Below, in pieces: positions 1-9,048 of a DNA stretch of 64,000 nt. Each line of letters starts with the position of its first letter. Position 1 is the stretch's first letter. The position numbers and the translations under genes were made by a program. The notes below the pieces were generated by a model. That model did no database searches. It was given only the letters and a program-made list of their open reading frames with translations, and was not told the DNA's origin. The DNA comes from Rubrobacter marinus (GTDB taxonomy: Bacteria; Actinomycetota; Rubrobacteria; Rubrobacterales; Rubrobacteraceae), in contig NZ_CP045121.1 in NCBI RefSeq assembly GCF_011492965.1, positions 2,728,001-2,792,000 on the forward strand, in the 5' to 3' direction.

Positions 1-796
1 GTTTGACGAGGCGGTCGTAGATCTCCGACCGCCTCCGGCCCGTCTCCTTCGCCGCCCGCGCCGCGGCCCTGGAGGTGCTCTCCCCGTCCGCGACGTACCC
101 CTTCGCCCTCTCGACGGCCTCCTCGAAGCTCTCGGGCTGCGCCGTCGCGCCGCCCCGGAGGACGAGCACTACCTCCCCCTTCACCTCGCCGGAGAAGCGC
201 TCCGCCGCCTCCCCCGCCGTCCCCCTGAACACCTCCTCGTGCAGCTTCGTGAGCTCGCGGCAGACCGCGACCGGCGCCTCCGGGGGCAGCTCCCCGAGCG
301 TCTTCGAGATGCGGCGGGGCGACTCGTAGACCACGAACGTCGAAGGCTCGCGCCCCATCCTCTCCACGAGACCCTGTCGCTCGCGCCCCTTGCGCGGCAG
401 GAACCCGAGAAAGACGACCACGTCCGTCGGGAGCCCCGAGGCGACCAGCGCCGTCATGAGGGCCGAGGGGCCGGGGAGAACCTCTATCTCCACGCCGGCC
501 TCGATGCACCTCTGCAACAGCCCGTAGCCGGGGTCGGAGACGAGCGGGGTACCGGCGTCGGAGACGAGCGCGACCCTCTCGGCCCGTGCCCTCTCCGCGA
601 GGCCCGCGGCGGTGCGCTCCTCGTTGTGCTCGTGGTGGGAGACGAGGGGCTTCTTTATCTCGTAGTGGGCGAGGAGGCGCCCGGTGCGCCGGGTATCCTC
701 GCAGGCGACGACGTCCGCCTCCCCGAGCGCTCGCAGGGCGCGGAGGGTGATGTCCTCGAGGTTGCCTATCGGGGTCGGGACGACTACGAGGGGCAA
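1..796 (-). CDS. rsmI: 16S rRNA 2'-O-ribose methyltransferase RsmI (3' end cut by window edge)
   Basis: SAM-dependent methylation of C1402 of 16S rRNA (tetrapyrrole methylase fold). The N-terminus reads VVPTPIGNLEDITLRALRAL, the RsmI signature, followed by the ACEDTRRT and SDAGTPLVSDPGY motifs that line the SAM pocket. About 265 codons are present and the C-terminus runs off the left edge; the family is about 280 residues. I place the start at a TTG (796-794), 12 bases past the glucokinase stop; no strong ribosome-binding site is visible, so translational coupling to the upstream gene is likely. It is the last gene seen of a recJ-glucokinase-rsmI run. Confidence 0.9.
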   Translation of the reverse strand, partial: MPLVVVPTPIGNLEDITLRALRALGEADVVACEDTRRTGRLLAHYEIKKPLVSHHEHNEERTAAGLAERARAERVALVSDAGTPLVSDPGYGLLQRCIEAGVEIEVLPGPSALMTALVASGLPTDVVVFLGFLPRKGRERQGLVERMGREPSTFVVYESPRRISKTLGELPPEAPVAVCRELTKLHEEVFRGTAGEAAERFSGEVKGEVVLVLRGGATAQPESFEEAVERAKGYVADGESTSRAAARAAKETGRRRSEIYDRLVK

Positions 797-808
797 GGGG
801 CGCCGTCT

Positions 809-1759
809 CTAGGTGCCGAGCACGTACTCGCCCGACTCGTCGCGGGCGAGGGCGGCGGCGCCGAGGACGCCCGACTCCGGGCCGAGGGTCGCCGGCTGGA
901 TCTTTACGAGGTCGCGGGCCGGGGAGCGGGCGCGGAGGTGGACCTCGCGGCGGGTAGCGTCCAGGATAAGCTCGCCCGCCCTGGAGACGCCGCCGCCGAC
1001 GGCGACCACCTCGGGGTTGAAGATGTTGACGAAGCCCGCCAGCCCGATGCCGAGCCACAGCCCCGCCTCCTCGAGCACCGAGAGCGCCGCCTCGTCCCCC
1101 TCCTCCGCGAGCCGCGTGACGTCCTCGCCGAGGACCCGGCGCTCGATCGCGAGCCTCCCCAGGGCCGAGTTCGGCTCCTCGGCGGCTACCTCGCGGGCGC
1201 GGCGCTGGATGGCCGTCCCCGACGCGAGCGCCTCCAGGCAGCCCCGGTTGCCGCAGCCGCAACGCGGCCCCGTCGCCTGAATCGTCATGTGCCCGAGCTC
1301 CCCGCCCGCTCCCTGCGCCCCGCGCATCAGGACGCCGTGCGTGATCACGCCGCCGCCCACCCCCGTCCCGAGGGTGACGAACACGAGGTGGTCGTACCGG
1401 GCCCCCGCCCCGAAGCGGAACTCGCCCCAGGCCGCCGCGTTCGCGTCGTTCTCCACCGTGATGTCGAACCCGGTCCTGCGCCGCATCTCCTGCTCGAGGT
1501 CGACCCCCTCGATGGTGTGCAGGTTGGGCGAGAAGATCACCCTGTTCTCCGTCGCCAGGATGTTGCCGGGCACGGCCAGGCACGCCCCGCCGACCTCGTA
1601 GCCGTCCTTGACGTCGTTGATCGCCCGAGCGATGCTGGAGAGCAGCCTCTCCGTCGGCCCCGAGGACGGGTAGCGCACCTCGTTGAGGACCTTCCCCTCC
1701 GGCGTCACGACGCCCGCGGCGATCTTGGTCCCCCCGACGTCCACCCCGATGGCGTTCAA
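809..1759 (-). CDS. ROK-family glucokinase
   Basis: Phosphorylates glucose to glucose-6-phosphate with ATP; 316 residues, normal for ROK glucokinases. The phosphate-binding motif GVDVGGTK lies at residues 5-12, the catalytic ENDANAAAWGE at 103-113, GTGVGGG near 131-137, and the ROK zinc site uses H157 in GELGH and the cysteines of CGCGNRGC at 167-174. The start is a TTG whose bases overlap the recJ stop (TTGA at 1759-1756), which implies coupled translation. The specific sugar is inferred from family; it could also act on related hexoses. Confidence 0.88.
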   Translation of the reverse strand: MNAIGVDVGGTKIAAGVVTPEGKVLNEVRYPSSGPTERLLSSIARAINDVKDGYEVGGACLAVPGNILATENRVIFSPNLHTIEGVDLEQEMRRRTGFDITVENDANAAAWGEFRFGAGARYDHLVFVTLGTGVGGGVITHGVLMRGAQGAGGELGHMTIQATGPRCGCGNRGCLEALASGTAIQRRAREVAAEEPNSALGRLAIERRVLGEDVTRLAEEGDEAALSVLEEAGLWLGIGLAGFVNIFNPEVVAVGGGVSRAGELILDATRREVHLRARSPARDLVKIQPATLGPESGVLGAAALARDESGEYVLGT

Positions 1760-3424
1760 CTACCCCTCCAGTCCAGTATCTCCAGCTCCGTCCCCCCCGT
1801 GTAGGCGTTGCGCTTCACGGTGTACGCCGCGTCGAACGCCCCGGCGGGGACGGCCGCCTCTGGCCCGGCGAGCTTCGCCGAGAGGCCCCTCCGAGGGTCA
1901 GGAGGTTCATCCCCTCCCACAGCTTGCGCGACCCCTGGACCTTCAGCCCCTCGCTCACGAAGACGGGCCGGTGGTTCCCGCTCCCGAACGGCGCGATCCT
2001 CTCGTGCCAATCGAGCAGCCCGTTGGAGAGCTTCTCCAGCGGCACCTCCGCGTCCACCTCCACCGGGGCGTCAGGATCTCCGGCTCCTCCAGGGTCTGCG
2101 CCCGCACCGCCTCGTTCACCCCGGCCACGAAAGCGTCGAAGGCCCCGGCCTTGACCGACAGCCCGGCCGCCTTGCGGTGCCCGCCCACTCCCCGAGGAGG
2201 TGGCGAACCTCGTGGAGGGCGCCGTAGAGGTCCACGTCCGTCTCCCCCGCCCGCGCCGACCCGCCGTAGGAGCCGTCGGCGCGCCGGTTCAGCACGGCCG
2301 CCGGCCTCCCCGTCGCCCCCGCGACCTTGCCGGCGACGAGCCCGCGAGCCCGCCGAGCATCCCCTCCTCGGCGACCACGACCTTGAAGTCCTGCTCGGGT
2401 CGACCCCCTCCATCGCCCGCTCGACGGCGTAGCGGGTGCGCTGCTGGCGGTCGGAGTTCATCTGGTTAAGGAGGAACGCGAGCCTCATCGCCTCCCTGGA
2501 GTCGTCCGTCAGGAGGAGGTCGAGGGCGGGGCCGGGGTGCTTTATCCTGCCGATGGAGTTGATCCTCGGCCCGAGCTTCCAGCCGAGGTCGCCCTCGTCC
2601 AAGGAGCCCCGCACCCCCGCCACCTTCACCAGCGCCCCGAGCCCCGGGCGGGCGGCGCGGGCTTCCAGGGCGCGGTTCATGTGCTTGAGGCCCATCGAGG
2701 CGAGCGCCCGGTTGTCCCCGACGAGGGGCGCTATGTCCACGATCGTCCCGAGCGCCACGAGGTCGAGCAGCCTCCCGAGGTGCTTTCTCCCGTCCGGGTC
2801 CCCCATCTCCCGGGCCACGGCCCACGCGAGCTTCCACGCCACCCCGACGCCGGCCAGGGGATCTTCCATGTTCCAGAGCTTCGGGTCGAGGACCGCGACG
2901 GCGGGCGGGGCCTCGGGCCTCTCCTCCGGCGGGATGTGGTGGTCCGTCACGATCACGTCCATCCCCAGCGAGGCCGCGATCTCGACCCCCGCCCTGTTGG
3001 AGATGCCGCAGTCGGCGGTGACGACGAGGTCCACCCCGTCGGCGAAGAGGTCCCGGACGTAGGGCTCCAGCAGCCCGTAGCCCGTCTGTCGGGTCGGCAG
3101 CTTGACGGCGAGGTTGTTCGTGTACCGGGAGAGCGCGAGGTAGAGCACCGCGGAGGAGGTGATCCCATCGGTGTCGTAGTCGCCGAAGATCCCGATCCGC
3201 TCGCCGCCGCGTACGGCCCGCGCCACCCTGCGCGCCGCGACCCGCCACGCCTCCTCCTCCGGCGCCCCGATGGCCTTGAGGGAGGGCGAGAGGAACCCGA
3301 GCGCGGCCCCGGCGTCGACGCCCCTGTTCGCCAGCACGCGGGCGCACAGCTCGTCCACCTCCGCCGCGCGCTTGAGCTCCGCGACAACGTCCGCCCCCGG
3401 CTCCAGGAGCCGCCACTCCGCCAA
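1756..3424 (-). pseudogene. recJ: Single-stranded-DNA exonuclease RecJ, reading frame broken by about five one-base losses
   Basis: 5'-3' single-strand exonuclease of recombination and mismatch repair. The N-terminal DHH phosphoesterase half is intact, with FGDYDTDGITS, TADCGIS and VTDHHIPP metal-binding motifs. From about 2400 downward the protein continues in shifting frames: breaks near 2396-2402 (after AMEGVDPS), 2339-2343, 2188-2191 (GEWGGHRKAAG), 2067-2072 (before VEVDAEV) and 1889-1896, each repaired by adding one base. The C-terminal pieces, including HERIAPFGSGNHRPVF, are recognisable RecJ. The start is TTG 3424 with a GGGAGGAG ribosome-binding site six bases upstream. Every break is a lost base in a G/C-rich run, so sequencing error is likelier than decay; as written it cannot encode full-length RecJ. 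Confidence 0.85.
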
Positions 3425-3515
3425 CCCGTCTCCTCCCCGACAAATAGAAGCTACCACTCGCATTATACAAAGCGGCACGCGCGCTCCCGCGCGCGGTCAG
3501 AAGCGTAAGGCGCCC

Positions 3516-4832
3516 CTACTTGCGAGCGCGGCGGGCGAGCACGCGACCGAGGAACACCGCCGTCAGGCCTCCCGCGAGCGCCACGGCACCCCGGCGCACA
3601 GCGGGCCGATCCGCCAGGCGCGCGAGCACGAAGTAGCCTTCGAGGGCGCGGGCGAGCAGAGCTTGCGGGTGCCACGGCCCATCGGTGACGCGAGAGGCGG
3701 CGACCCGCCCGGCCTCCTCGAGGCCCGCCCGTACGGCGGCGGCCTCCACGTCCAGGACGGCCCCGGTGCGAAACCTCAAGAGGTCGTGCGCGGCGTCCGG
3801 AAAAACTACGTGCACGGCGCCGGGCAGCAGGGAGGCCATCTCGTCGTGCAGAAAGACCGGGGCCCTCGTGTCCCGCCCCCCGGAGAAGAGGACCACCGGC
3901 CAGGAGAAGCCGGGCAGGACGGCGGCGGGCTCAAAAGGCTCGCCCTCGAAAGGCGGGAAAGCCCCGGCCTTCTCGGCGAAGATGCGGGCGGTGTCGAACG
4001 GCTCGCCGTCCGCGATCCGGGGGACGAGCTCGCGGTACCAGATCGCCCCCGCAAGGTCGAACTCGAAGACGAGCGGGAAGTTCGCCCCGCTCTCGAGCTC
4101 CTTGCGAAACTGCGCGAGGATGCGGTCCCACTCGAAACGCCGTCCGTCTGCGAGACGGTCGAGAAGGAGTTCCGCGACCCGGGGACCCGCGAGCTCGTAG
4201 ACGGGCGGCACCACCTCCGCGAGCTCCCCGTCCGAGACCTCCCCGGAGGAGATCAGACGCCGAACCCTCTCCGCGATCCCCGCGGTCCTCTCGTCTTCGC
4301 CGCGCAGGAAAAGGCGGCGGTTGCGCTCCCGAACGGCCTCCTCGTGGGCGGAGGAGAACATGGTCGAGTCGAGGAACATCCCCGCCACCCTCTCGGGGGC
4401 GAGCACGCCGATGGCCTGCGCCAGGTAGCCGCCGTAGGAGGTGCCGTGAACCCACGCCTCCCCCACCCCGAGGTGATCCAGAACGGCGACGACGTCGCGA
4501 GCGGCGTGCTCGACCCGCATCGCCTCCACGGGCAGGTCTCGCCCCCGCTCGTCGTGCCGGGAGAGCCCCACCCCCCGGTGCTCGACCATCACGACCCGGA
4601 AGCCCGCGCGGACGATGCGGGGCCGGATGGGCGCGTAGGGCGCCACCGACGCGAACCCGGGCCCGCCGGGCAGGACGACGAGCACGGGCCTCTCCCCATC
4701 CGCCCCCGAGTCGGTGTAGGCGAGCGGGAAGGTCGCACCGTCGTCGCGGTCCGGGAACACCCGAACCGTCAGGGTGCGAACGTCCTCCTTCTCGACCAGC
4801 CGCCGCCGGCGGTCCTCACGGTCCGTCTTCAC
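3516..4832 (-). CDS. Alpha/beta hydrolase of the S33 (proline iminopeptidase/TAP) family
   Basis: Predicted cytoplasmic serine hydrolase, 438 residues from a GTG start at 4832 that has a GGGGAGGGG ribosome-binding site; an upstream in-frame extension exists but lacks one. The oxyanion-hole motif LPGGPG is near residues 54-59, the nucleophile elbow GTSYGG places Ser at about 132, and the C-terminal acid and histidine appear in SGGRDTRAP and DAAHDLL. This arrangement fits prolyl aminopeptidases and related tripeptidyl hydrolases; substrate cannot be read from sequence. The last 30 residues are hydrophobic then basic (ending LARRARK), unusual for the family, and suggest loose membrane association. 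It stands alone between recJ and the phospholipase-D-like gene. Confidence 0.75.
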   Translation of the reverse strand: MKTDREDRRRRLVEKEDVRTLTVRVFPDRDDGATFPLAYTDSGADGERPVLVVLPGGPGFASVAPYAPIRPRIVRAGFRVVMVEHRGVGLSRHDERGRDLPVEAMRVEHAARDVVAVLDHLGVGEAWVHGTSYGGYLAQAIGVLAPERVAGMFLDSTMFSSAHEEAVRERNRRLFLRGEDERTAGIAERVRRLISSGEVSDGELAEVVPPVYELAGPRVAELLLDRLADGRRFEWDRILAQFRKELESGANFPLVFEFDLAGAIWYRELVPRIADGEPFDTARIFAEKAGAFPPFEGEPFEPAAVLPGFSWPVVLFSGGRDTRAPVFLHDEMASLLPGAVHVVFPDAAHDLLRFRTGAVLDVEAAAVRAGLEEAGRVAASRVTDGPWHPQALLARALEGYFVLARLADRPAVRRGAVALAGGLTAVFLGRVLARRARK

Positions 4833-4971
4833 GAGCGATACCCCTCCCCGGTCCGCCTCCGCTCCGTACCCGTAACATACCTGCTCGCCGCGGCATGCCT
4901 TCATCCCCGAAGGATGGTACGCGCGCCGCCTACCTACCACGGTGGGTACGGAGGGGGCTCGATGGGAGCGG

Positions 4972-6249
4972 CTACACCAGCGGGCTCAGGGTGGCGAGGG
5001 CCCGCTCGACGACCTTGGAGGGCAGCGGGCGGCTCTCCCACTCCTCCAGCGTGAGCTCCTCGGCGTTCGTCTTGTCGAGGGCGAACATACGCTCCATCTG
5101 CTCGGCGAGGCGCTCGTCGTAGACCTCGAGGTTGATCTCGTAGTTGCCCAGCATGCTGTAGCGGTCGATGTTCGCCGAGCCTACCGTGGACCAGACCCCG
5201 TCTATCGTCGCGGTCTTGGAGTGGATCATGATGTGCTTGTAGCGGAAGATCCTCACGCCCGCGCTCAGGAGCTCGTGGAAGTGGCGCCGGGCGAGCCAGT
5301 CGGCGGTGACGTGGTTCGAGTCGCGGGGGATCAGGACCTGCACGTCCACGCCCCGCTTCGCAGCGTCCATCAGGCCGGCCCGCATCGCGCGGTCGGGGAT
5401 AAAGTAGGCGTGCGTGAGGTAGATGCGATGGTTCGCGCGGTCGATCGCCTCGATGTACATCGCGCGTATGGGGAAGATCCTCAGGTAAGGGTCGTTCCGG
5501 CGAAAGACGACCGCCGGGTTCCAGCTGCGCCGGCGCTCGATCTCTATGCGCTCCAGGTCGCCGGTGCGGTGGCTGTTCCAGAAGTCCATGAAGTCGTTCT
5601 CGAGGTCGCGGGCCTCCCAGCCCCGGATCTTGATCTGCGTGTCGCGCCAGCCCGCCTCGTAGAGCGAACCTATGTTGTACCCGCCCACGAACGCCACCTC
5701 CCCGTCCACGATCATGGTGTGCCGGTGGTAGCGGAAGACGTTCCTGGGGTTGACGAGGTTCGCCGGTCCCCACAGGGGACGGAAGTGGAGCGTCTGTATC
5801 TCGTCCGGAAACTGCTTGAAGGACGGCGGCACGACCACGTTCGCGAGCCCGTCGAAGATAACGCACACCTTCACGCCCTCGAGCGCCTTCTTGTGGAGCG
5901 CCTTCACGAAGCGCTTCCCCATCTCGTCGCCCTTCCAGATGAAGGTGCCGACGAAGATCGTCTCCTCGGCCCCCTCTATCTCCTCGAGCATCGCCTCGTA
6001 GAGCTTCACCCCGAAGGGGTACAGCTTGAGCATGCCCCCGGAGTCCAGCTCGACCTCGGGCTGCTCCTCCCAGGGGAAGCCCTCCCTGGGCCCGTGCCGG
6101 CGCTTGCGGATCTGGGCAAGGGCGATCAGGCCGGCCACGAGCACCGCCTGGACGGCCGTCAGCGCGAGAAAGAGCCGAACCCCTATCCTGCGTACCTCGG
6201 CCAGAGCCCTTCTCACGAGGCCTACCGCCTCGTATATCTTCGAGAACAT
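4972..6249 (-). CDS. Phospholipase D-like / cardiolipin synthase-like membrane protein
   Basis: 425 residues with one N-terminal membrane segment (about 25-46) and two PLD-type lobes, the plan of bacterial cardiolipin synthases, which join two phosphatidylglycerols. The C-terminal catalytic motif is canonical: H343-S-K345-x4-D350 followed by GSANID. The N-terminal motif reads H175-R-H177-x4-D182 followed by VGGYN, so the usual lysine is a histidine. In the family both HKD motifs normally form one active site; the change may alter or abolish activity. Product could therefore be cardiolipin synthase, another phospholipid transferase, or a weakened enzyme. The start ATG at 6249 is the first in frame after the upstream intergenic gap. 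Confidence 0.78.
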   Translation of the reverse strand: MFSKIYEAVGLVRRALAEVRRIGVRLFLALTAVQAVLVAGLIALAQIRKRRHGPREGFPWEEQPEVELDSGGMLKLYPFGVKLYEAMLEEIEGAEETIFVGTFIWKGDEMGKRFVKALHKKALEGVKVCVIFDGLANVVVPPSFKQFPDEIQTLHFRPLWGPANLVNPRNVFRYHRHTMIVDGEVAFVGGYNIGSLYEAGWRDTQIKIRGWEARDLENDFMDFWNSHRTGDLERIEIERRRSWNPAVVFRRNDPYLRIFPIRAMYIEAIDRANHRIYLTHAYFIPDRAMRAGLMDAAKRGVDVQVLIPRDSNHVTADWLARRHFHELLSAGVRIFRYKHIMIHSKTATIDGVWSTVGSANIDRYSMLGNYEINLEVYDERLAEQMERMFALDKTNAEELTLEEWESRPLPSKVVERALATLSPLV

Positions 6250-6319
6250 ATGGGGATTATGCGCGCCGCTTCATCGGAACAAACGTCGTTTTGGCCGCGC
6301 CAGCAGCCGGAGCGGTGCC

Positions 6320-7087
6320 CTAGCGGCGGCGGAGGCGGGCCACGAAGGCCCTCGCCTCCTCCTGGGCGCGGCGCAGGATCTCGGACCGTTCGGCGGAGCT
6401 CGGCTCCACCTTGCCGCGCTCGAAGTACAGGATGGCCGCCCGCCCCATCGCCACCGTCCCCGCGTAGCCGATTGCCCCGGAGGCCGCCCAGCCCGCGACC
6501 GGCACGAGCTTCAAGACCTGGCGGCTGAGCGCCCGGAGGCCGAAGCCCGCCGCGAGCACCCCGAGCAGCTCGCGCGCCCGCTCCATCGAGAGCTCCTCCC
6601 CGTACGCCGCCGCGATGTGCAAGACCATCCGCCCCTGGTTCGCCGTGATGGCCGGCATGTCGGCGCCGGGGATCGGCAGCGCCCCCAGCACGGCGTTCTG
6701 CCGGGCGTTGTGCCGCGCGATCTCCTCGCACGCCGCCCTCCTGAAGATCGGGTAGCCCCGGGCGAGTGGGACGAGGTAGTCCTCGTTCAGCGCCGACGCG
6801 AGCCGCGGGGCGAGCTCCGCCCGCACGGCCCCCTCCGTCACGGCCGAGAGCGTTACCCGATCGTTGTCCTCGACCCCCTCGCCGGAGGGTGAGACCTCGA
6901 CCTTCCCGTCCGGGTGGGGCGAGACCGAGAGCTTGATCTCCGCCCCGCTCGTGGACGTGTTGGCGTTCAGGAGGGAGGCCAGGGCGGCCGCCTCGGGGGC
7001 GTCGCCGACCACCGCGAGGGTCGCCCGCCTCTGGGCCGCGGTGCGCGATTCCTGGAAGACCCTGTAGAGGTTTCTCAAGCCCAACAA
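6320..7087 (-). CDS. Uncharacterised protein with two C-terminal hydrophobic segments (DUF697/YcjF-like)
   Basis: About 255 residues. The N-terminal half is soluble and resembles an alpha/beta fold (RRATLAVVGDAPEAAALASLL). The C-terminal half has two hydrophobic stretches ending in VAGWAASGAIGYAGTVAMGR, reminiscent of the DUF697 membrane proteins linked to GTPases; I am not certain of the family. I chose TTG 7087, which has GAAAGGGG about six bases upstream; in-frame TTGs at 7084 and 7078 are alternatives. It is divergent from the sigA gene and shares its promoter region. No function is assigned. Confidence 0.55.
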   Translation of the reverse strand: MLGLRNLYRVFQESRTAAQRRATLAVVGDAPEAAALASLLNANTSTSGAEIKLSVSPHPDGKVEVSPSGEGVEDNDRVTLSAVTEGAVRAELAPRLASALNEDYLVPLARGYPIFRRAACEEIARHNARQNAVLGALPIPGADMPAITANQGRMVLHIAAAYGEELSMERARELLGVLAAGFGLRALSRQVLKLVPVAGWAASGAIGYAGTVAMGRAAILYFERGKVEPSSAERSEILRRAQEEARAFVARLRRR

Positions 7088-7113
7088 GGGGTACCCCTTT
7101 CGTAGCGCGCTCG

Positions 7114-7141
7114 TTGATCTTTGCTTCGTATCGGATATATT
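7114..7141 (+). promoter_or_regulatory. Housekeeping-type promoter of the primary sigma factor gene
   Basis: TTGATC at 7114-7119 and TATATT at 7136-7141 are separated by 16 bases, a good SigA-type match, and sit 63 bases before the sigA start. An A/T-rich stretch in otherwise very GC-rich DNA supports it. If real, SigA transcribes its own gene. Confidence 0.6.
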
Positions 7142-7204
7142 ACGCGTCAATAAGGCTAGTGTTTCGGGAACCGATGGACCGACCACAGTAGACCAGAGGA
7201 GACC

Positions 7205-8302
7205 TTGCAGCCCCAACGCGACCTTCGGGAGATAGAGGAGATCCAGGAACTCTTCGAGGCCGGGCAGGAATCCGGCACTCTCGAGTCCAGCGAGGTCCTG
7301 GACCTACTCCAGGAGGTCGACCTCTCCACCGAAGAGATCCAGCAGGTCTACGGCCTACTCCGCGAGCACGGCGTCGAGGTCGTGGACGCGGAGTTTCTGA
7401 ACGACACCCTCCACAACGAGGACGAGGACGCCCAGCTTGTGGAAGAGGTCCTCGAGAGCGACCTGAAGACGCGCTACACCGGCGACGCCGTACAGATGTA
7501 CCTCGACGAGATCGGCAAGACCCCCCTCCTCACGAAGGGCCAGGAGGTCTACCTCGCCAAGCGCGTCGAGCGCGGCGACAAGCGGGCCAAGGCCCACCTC
7601 ACGCGCGCGAACTTGAGGCTCGTCGTCTCCATCGCGAAAAAGTACGCGAGCCGCGGCGTCTCCCTGCTGGACCTCATCCAGGAGGGGAACATCGGCCTGA
7701 TGCGCGCGGTCGAGAAGTTCAACTACCGCAAGGGCTTCAAGTTCTCGACGTACGCGACGTGGTGGATCCGCCAGGCCGTCACCCGCGCCATCGCCGACAA
7801 GGGCCGGACCATCCGCGTCCCCGTCCACATGGTCGAGAAGATAAACAAGTACTACCGCGTGCAGCGCTCCCTCGCCGCCGAGCTCAACCGCGACCCCACG
7901 GACGAGGAGGTCGCCAAGCACATGGAGGTCGAGGTCGACGAGATAGGGCGCATACGGCGCGTCAGCCGCCGCTCCATCTCCCTCGAAACCCCGGTCGGCG
8001 AGGACCACTCCTCCGAGCTCGGCGACTTTATCGCCGACGAGGACTCCGAGACCCCCCACGACCTCGCGAAGACCTCGCTCCTGAAGAGCCGCATGCAAGA
8101 GGCCCTCGGCAGCCTCCCCGAGCGCGAGCGCATGGTGCTGGAGTACCGCTTCGGCCTCACCGGCGGCCAGCCCAAGACCCTCGAAGAGGTGGGCGAGCGC
8201 TTCGACGTCACCCGCGAGAGGATCCGCCAGATCCAGCTCACGGCGCTGGCCAAGATCAAGTCGAGCCCCCACGCCGCCTCCCTGCGCGACCTCCTGGACT
8301 AG
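7205..8302 (+). CDS. sigA: RNA polymerase primary sigma factor (SigA/RpoD)
   Basis: 365-residue group 1 sigma factor that directs housekeeping transcription. Region 1.2 ([17 protein letters not shown]) begins near residue 96; regions 2.1-2.4 carry the hallmark stretch from [13 protein letters not shown] through [17 protein letters not shown], including the core-binding [17 protein letters not shown]; region 3 has [13 protein letters not shown]; region 4.2 has [19 protein letters not shown]. The N-terminal region 1.1 is short and acidic. The start is TTG 7205 with GAGGAG seven bases upstream. It is transcribed alone, flanked by genes on the opposite strand. Confidence 0.96.
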   Translation: MQPQRDLREIEEIQELFEAGQESGTLESSEVLDLLQEVDLSTEEIQQVYGLLREHGVEVVDAEFLNDTLHNEDEDAQLVEEVLESDLKTRYTGDAVQMYLDEIGKTPLLTKGQEVYLAKRVERGDKRAKAHLTRANLRLVVSIAKKYASRGVSLLDLIQEGNIGLMRAVEKFNYRKGFKFSTYATWWIRQAVTRAIADKGRTIRVPVHMVEKINKYYRVQRSLAAELNRDPTDEEVAKHMEVEVDEIGRIRRVSRRSISLETPVGEDHSSELGDFIADEDSETPHDLAKTSLLKSRMQEALGSLPERERMVLEYRFGLTGGQPKTLEEVGERFDVTRERIRQIQLTALAKIKSSPHAASLRDLLD

Positions 8303-8335
8303 TAACCGCCCCGCAAGCTCCTGGCCCGCGACGCG

Positions 8336-8803
8336 TTACGGCGAGGAGCTCCGAATCTTCCGTACCAGATCGCTCGTCGAGTAGCCGGGCTCGAACGGGA
8401 TGATCCTGACCTCCGCCCCGATCTCGTCCGCGACCTCGGCCTCGGGCAGGTCCTCTACGCGGTAGTCTCCGCCTTTGACGTACACGGCCGGCCGGACCTC
8501 GCGCATGAGGCGAACGGGCGTCCGCTCGTCGAACACGACGACGGCGTCGACGGCCCGCAGGGCACCCAGGACGGCGGCGCGGTCCCCCTCCGCGACGAGG
8601 GGCCGATCCGGGCCCTTGCCGAGCCCCCGCACCGACTCGTCGGAGTTGAGCCCGACCACGAGGGCGTCCCCGAGGGCGCGCGCCGATTCCAGGTACGCCA
8701 CGTGGCCGGGGTGCAAAAGATCGAAGCATCCGTTCGTGAAGACGACGCGCCCCCCGCCCTCCTGCAAGGCCTTGAGGCCGTCGGGGACCTCCCTGGCGGT
8801 CAT
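8336..8803 (-). CDS. RfaE2-type nucleotidyltransferase (heptose-1-phosphate adenylyltransferase-like)
   Basis: 155 residues, the size of the stand-alone C-terminal domain of HldE. The cytidylyltransferase motif NGCFDLLHPGH lies near residues 24-34, with GLNSDESV, YVKGGDY and PFEPGYSTSDLVRKI, the set typical of D-glycero-beta-D-manno-heptose-1-phosphate adenylyltransferase. Activated heptose is used for cell-surface glycans; in a Gram-positive this would be a glycoprotein or secondary wall polymer rather than lipopolysaccharide. No kinase, isomerase or other heptose gene is adjacent, so glycerol-3-phosphate cytidylyltransferase or another sugar-phosphate activity is possible. The gene converges on sigA. 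Confidence 0.72.
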   Translation of the reverse strand: MTAREVPDGLKALQEGGGRVVFTNGCFDLLHPGHVAYLESARALGDALVVGLNSDESVRGLGKGPDRPLVAEGDRAAVLGALRAVDAVVVFDERTPVRLMREVRPAVYVKGGDYRVEDLPEAEVADEIGAEVRIIPFEPGYSTSDLVRKIRSSSP

Positions 8804-8821
8804 CCGCCTCTCCGGGCAGCC

Positions 8822-8968
8822 TTAGCCGCGGTCCCCGTCACCGTCCTCGTTGTTCCGGGGCGTGTTGGGGTTGCGGCCGGCGGCCTCGCGGAAGACCCGC
8901 GTGAGGACCGGGATCGCCACGATGGCGATCACGAGGAGTATGAGAAGGAAAACTACTGCGAGTCCCAA
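8822..8968 (-). CDS. Small single-pass membrane protein (48 residues)
   Basis: A short frame from TTG 8968 with GGGAGG seven bases upstream. It encodes one hydrophobic helix (residues 2-22, many Leu/Val/Ile) followed by a polar tail rich in Asn, Asp and Arg ending NEDGDGDRG. The strong ribosome-binding site, clean hydrophobic-then-charged plan and position just upstream of the RfaE2-like gene in the same direction support a real small protein. No known family recognised. Confidence 0.5.
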   Translation of the reverse strand: MGLAVVFLLILLVIAIVAIPVLTRVFREAAGRNPNTPRNNEDGDGDRG

Positions 8969-8992
8969 GGGGAACCTCCCGTCGCACGGAAC

Positions 8993-9020
8993 GGACCGCC
9001 GGGCAGCCGCCCGGCGGTCC
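8993..9020 (-). terminator. Hairpin terminator after the SRPBCC gene
   Basis: A perfect 12-bp inverted repeat (8993-9004 with 9009-9020) around a 4-base loop, 29 bases past the SRPBCC stop. There is no long T run, so it may be an L-shaped or factor-assisted terminator. Confidence 0.55.
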
Positions 9021-9048
9021 TCATATTAACCCAGCCCGAAGGGGACGA

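Noticed and set aside
239..1804. Long plus-strand open frame over rsmI and glucokinase
   Set aside because: It is antisense to two clear minus-strand genes and its translation is low-complexity Arg/Ala/Pro; GC-rich codon bias creates such shadows.
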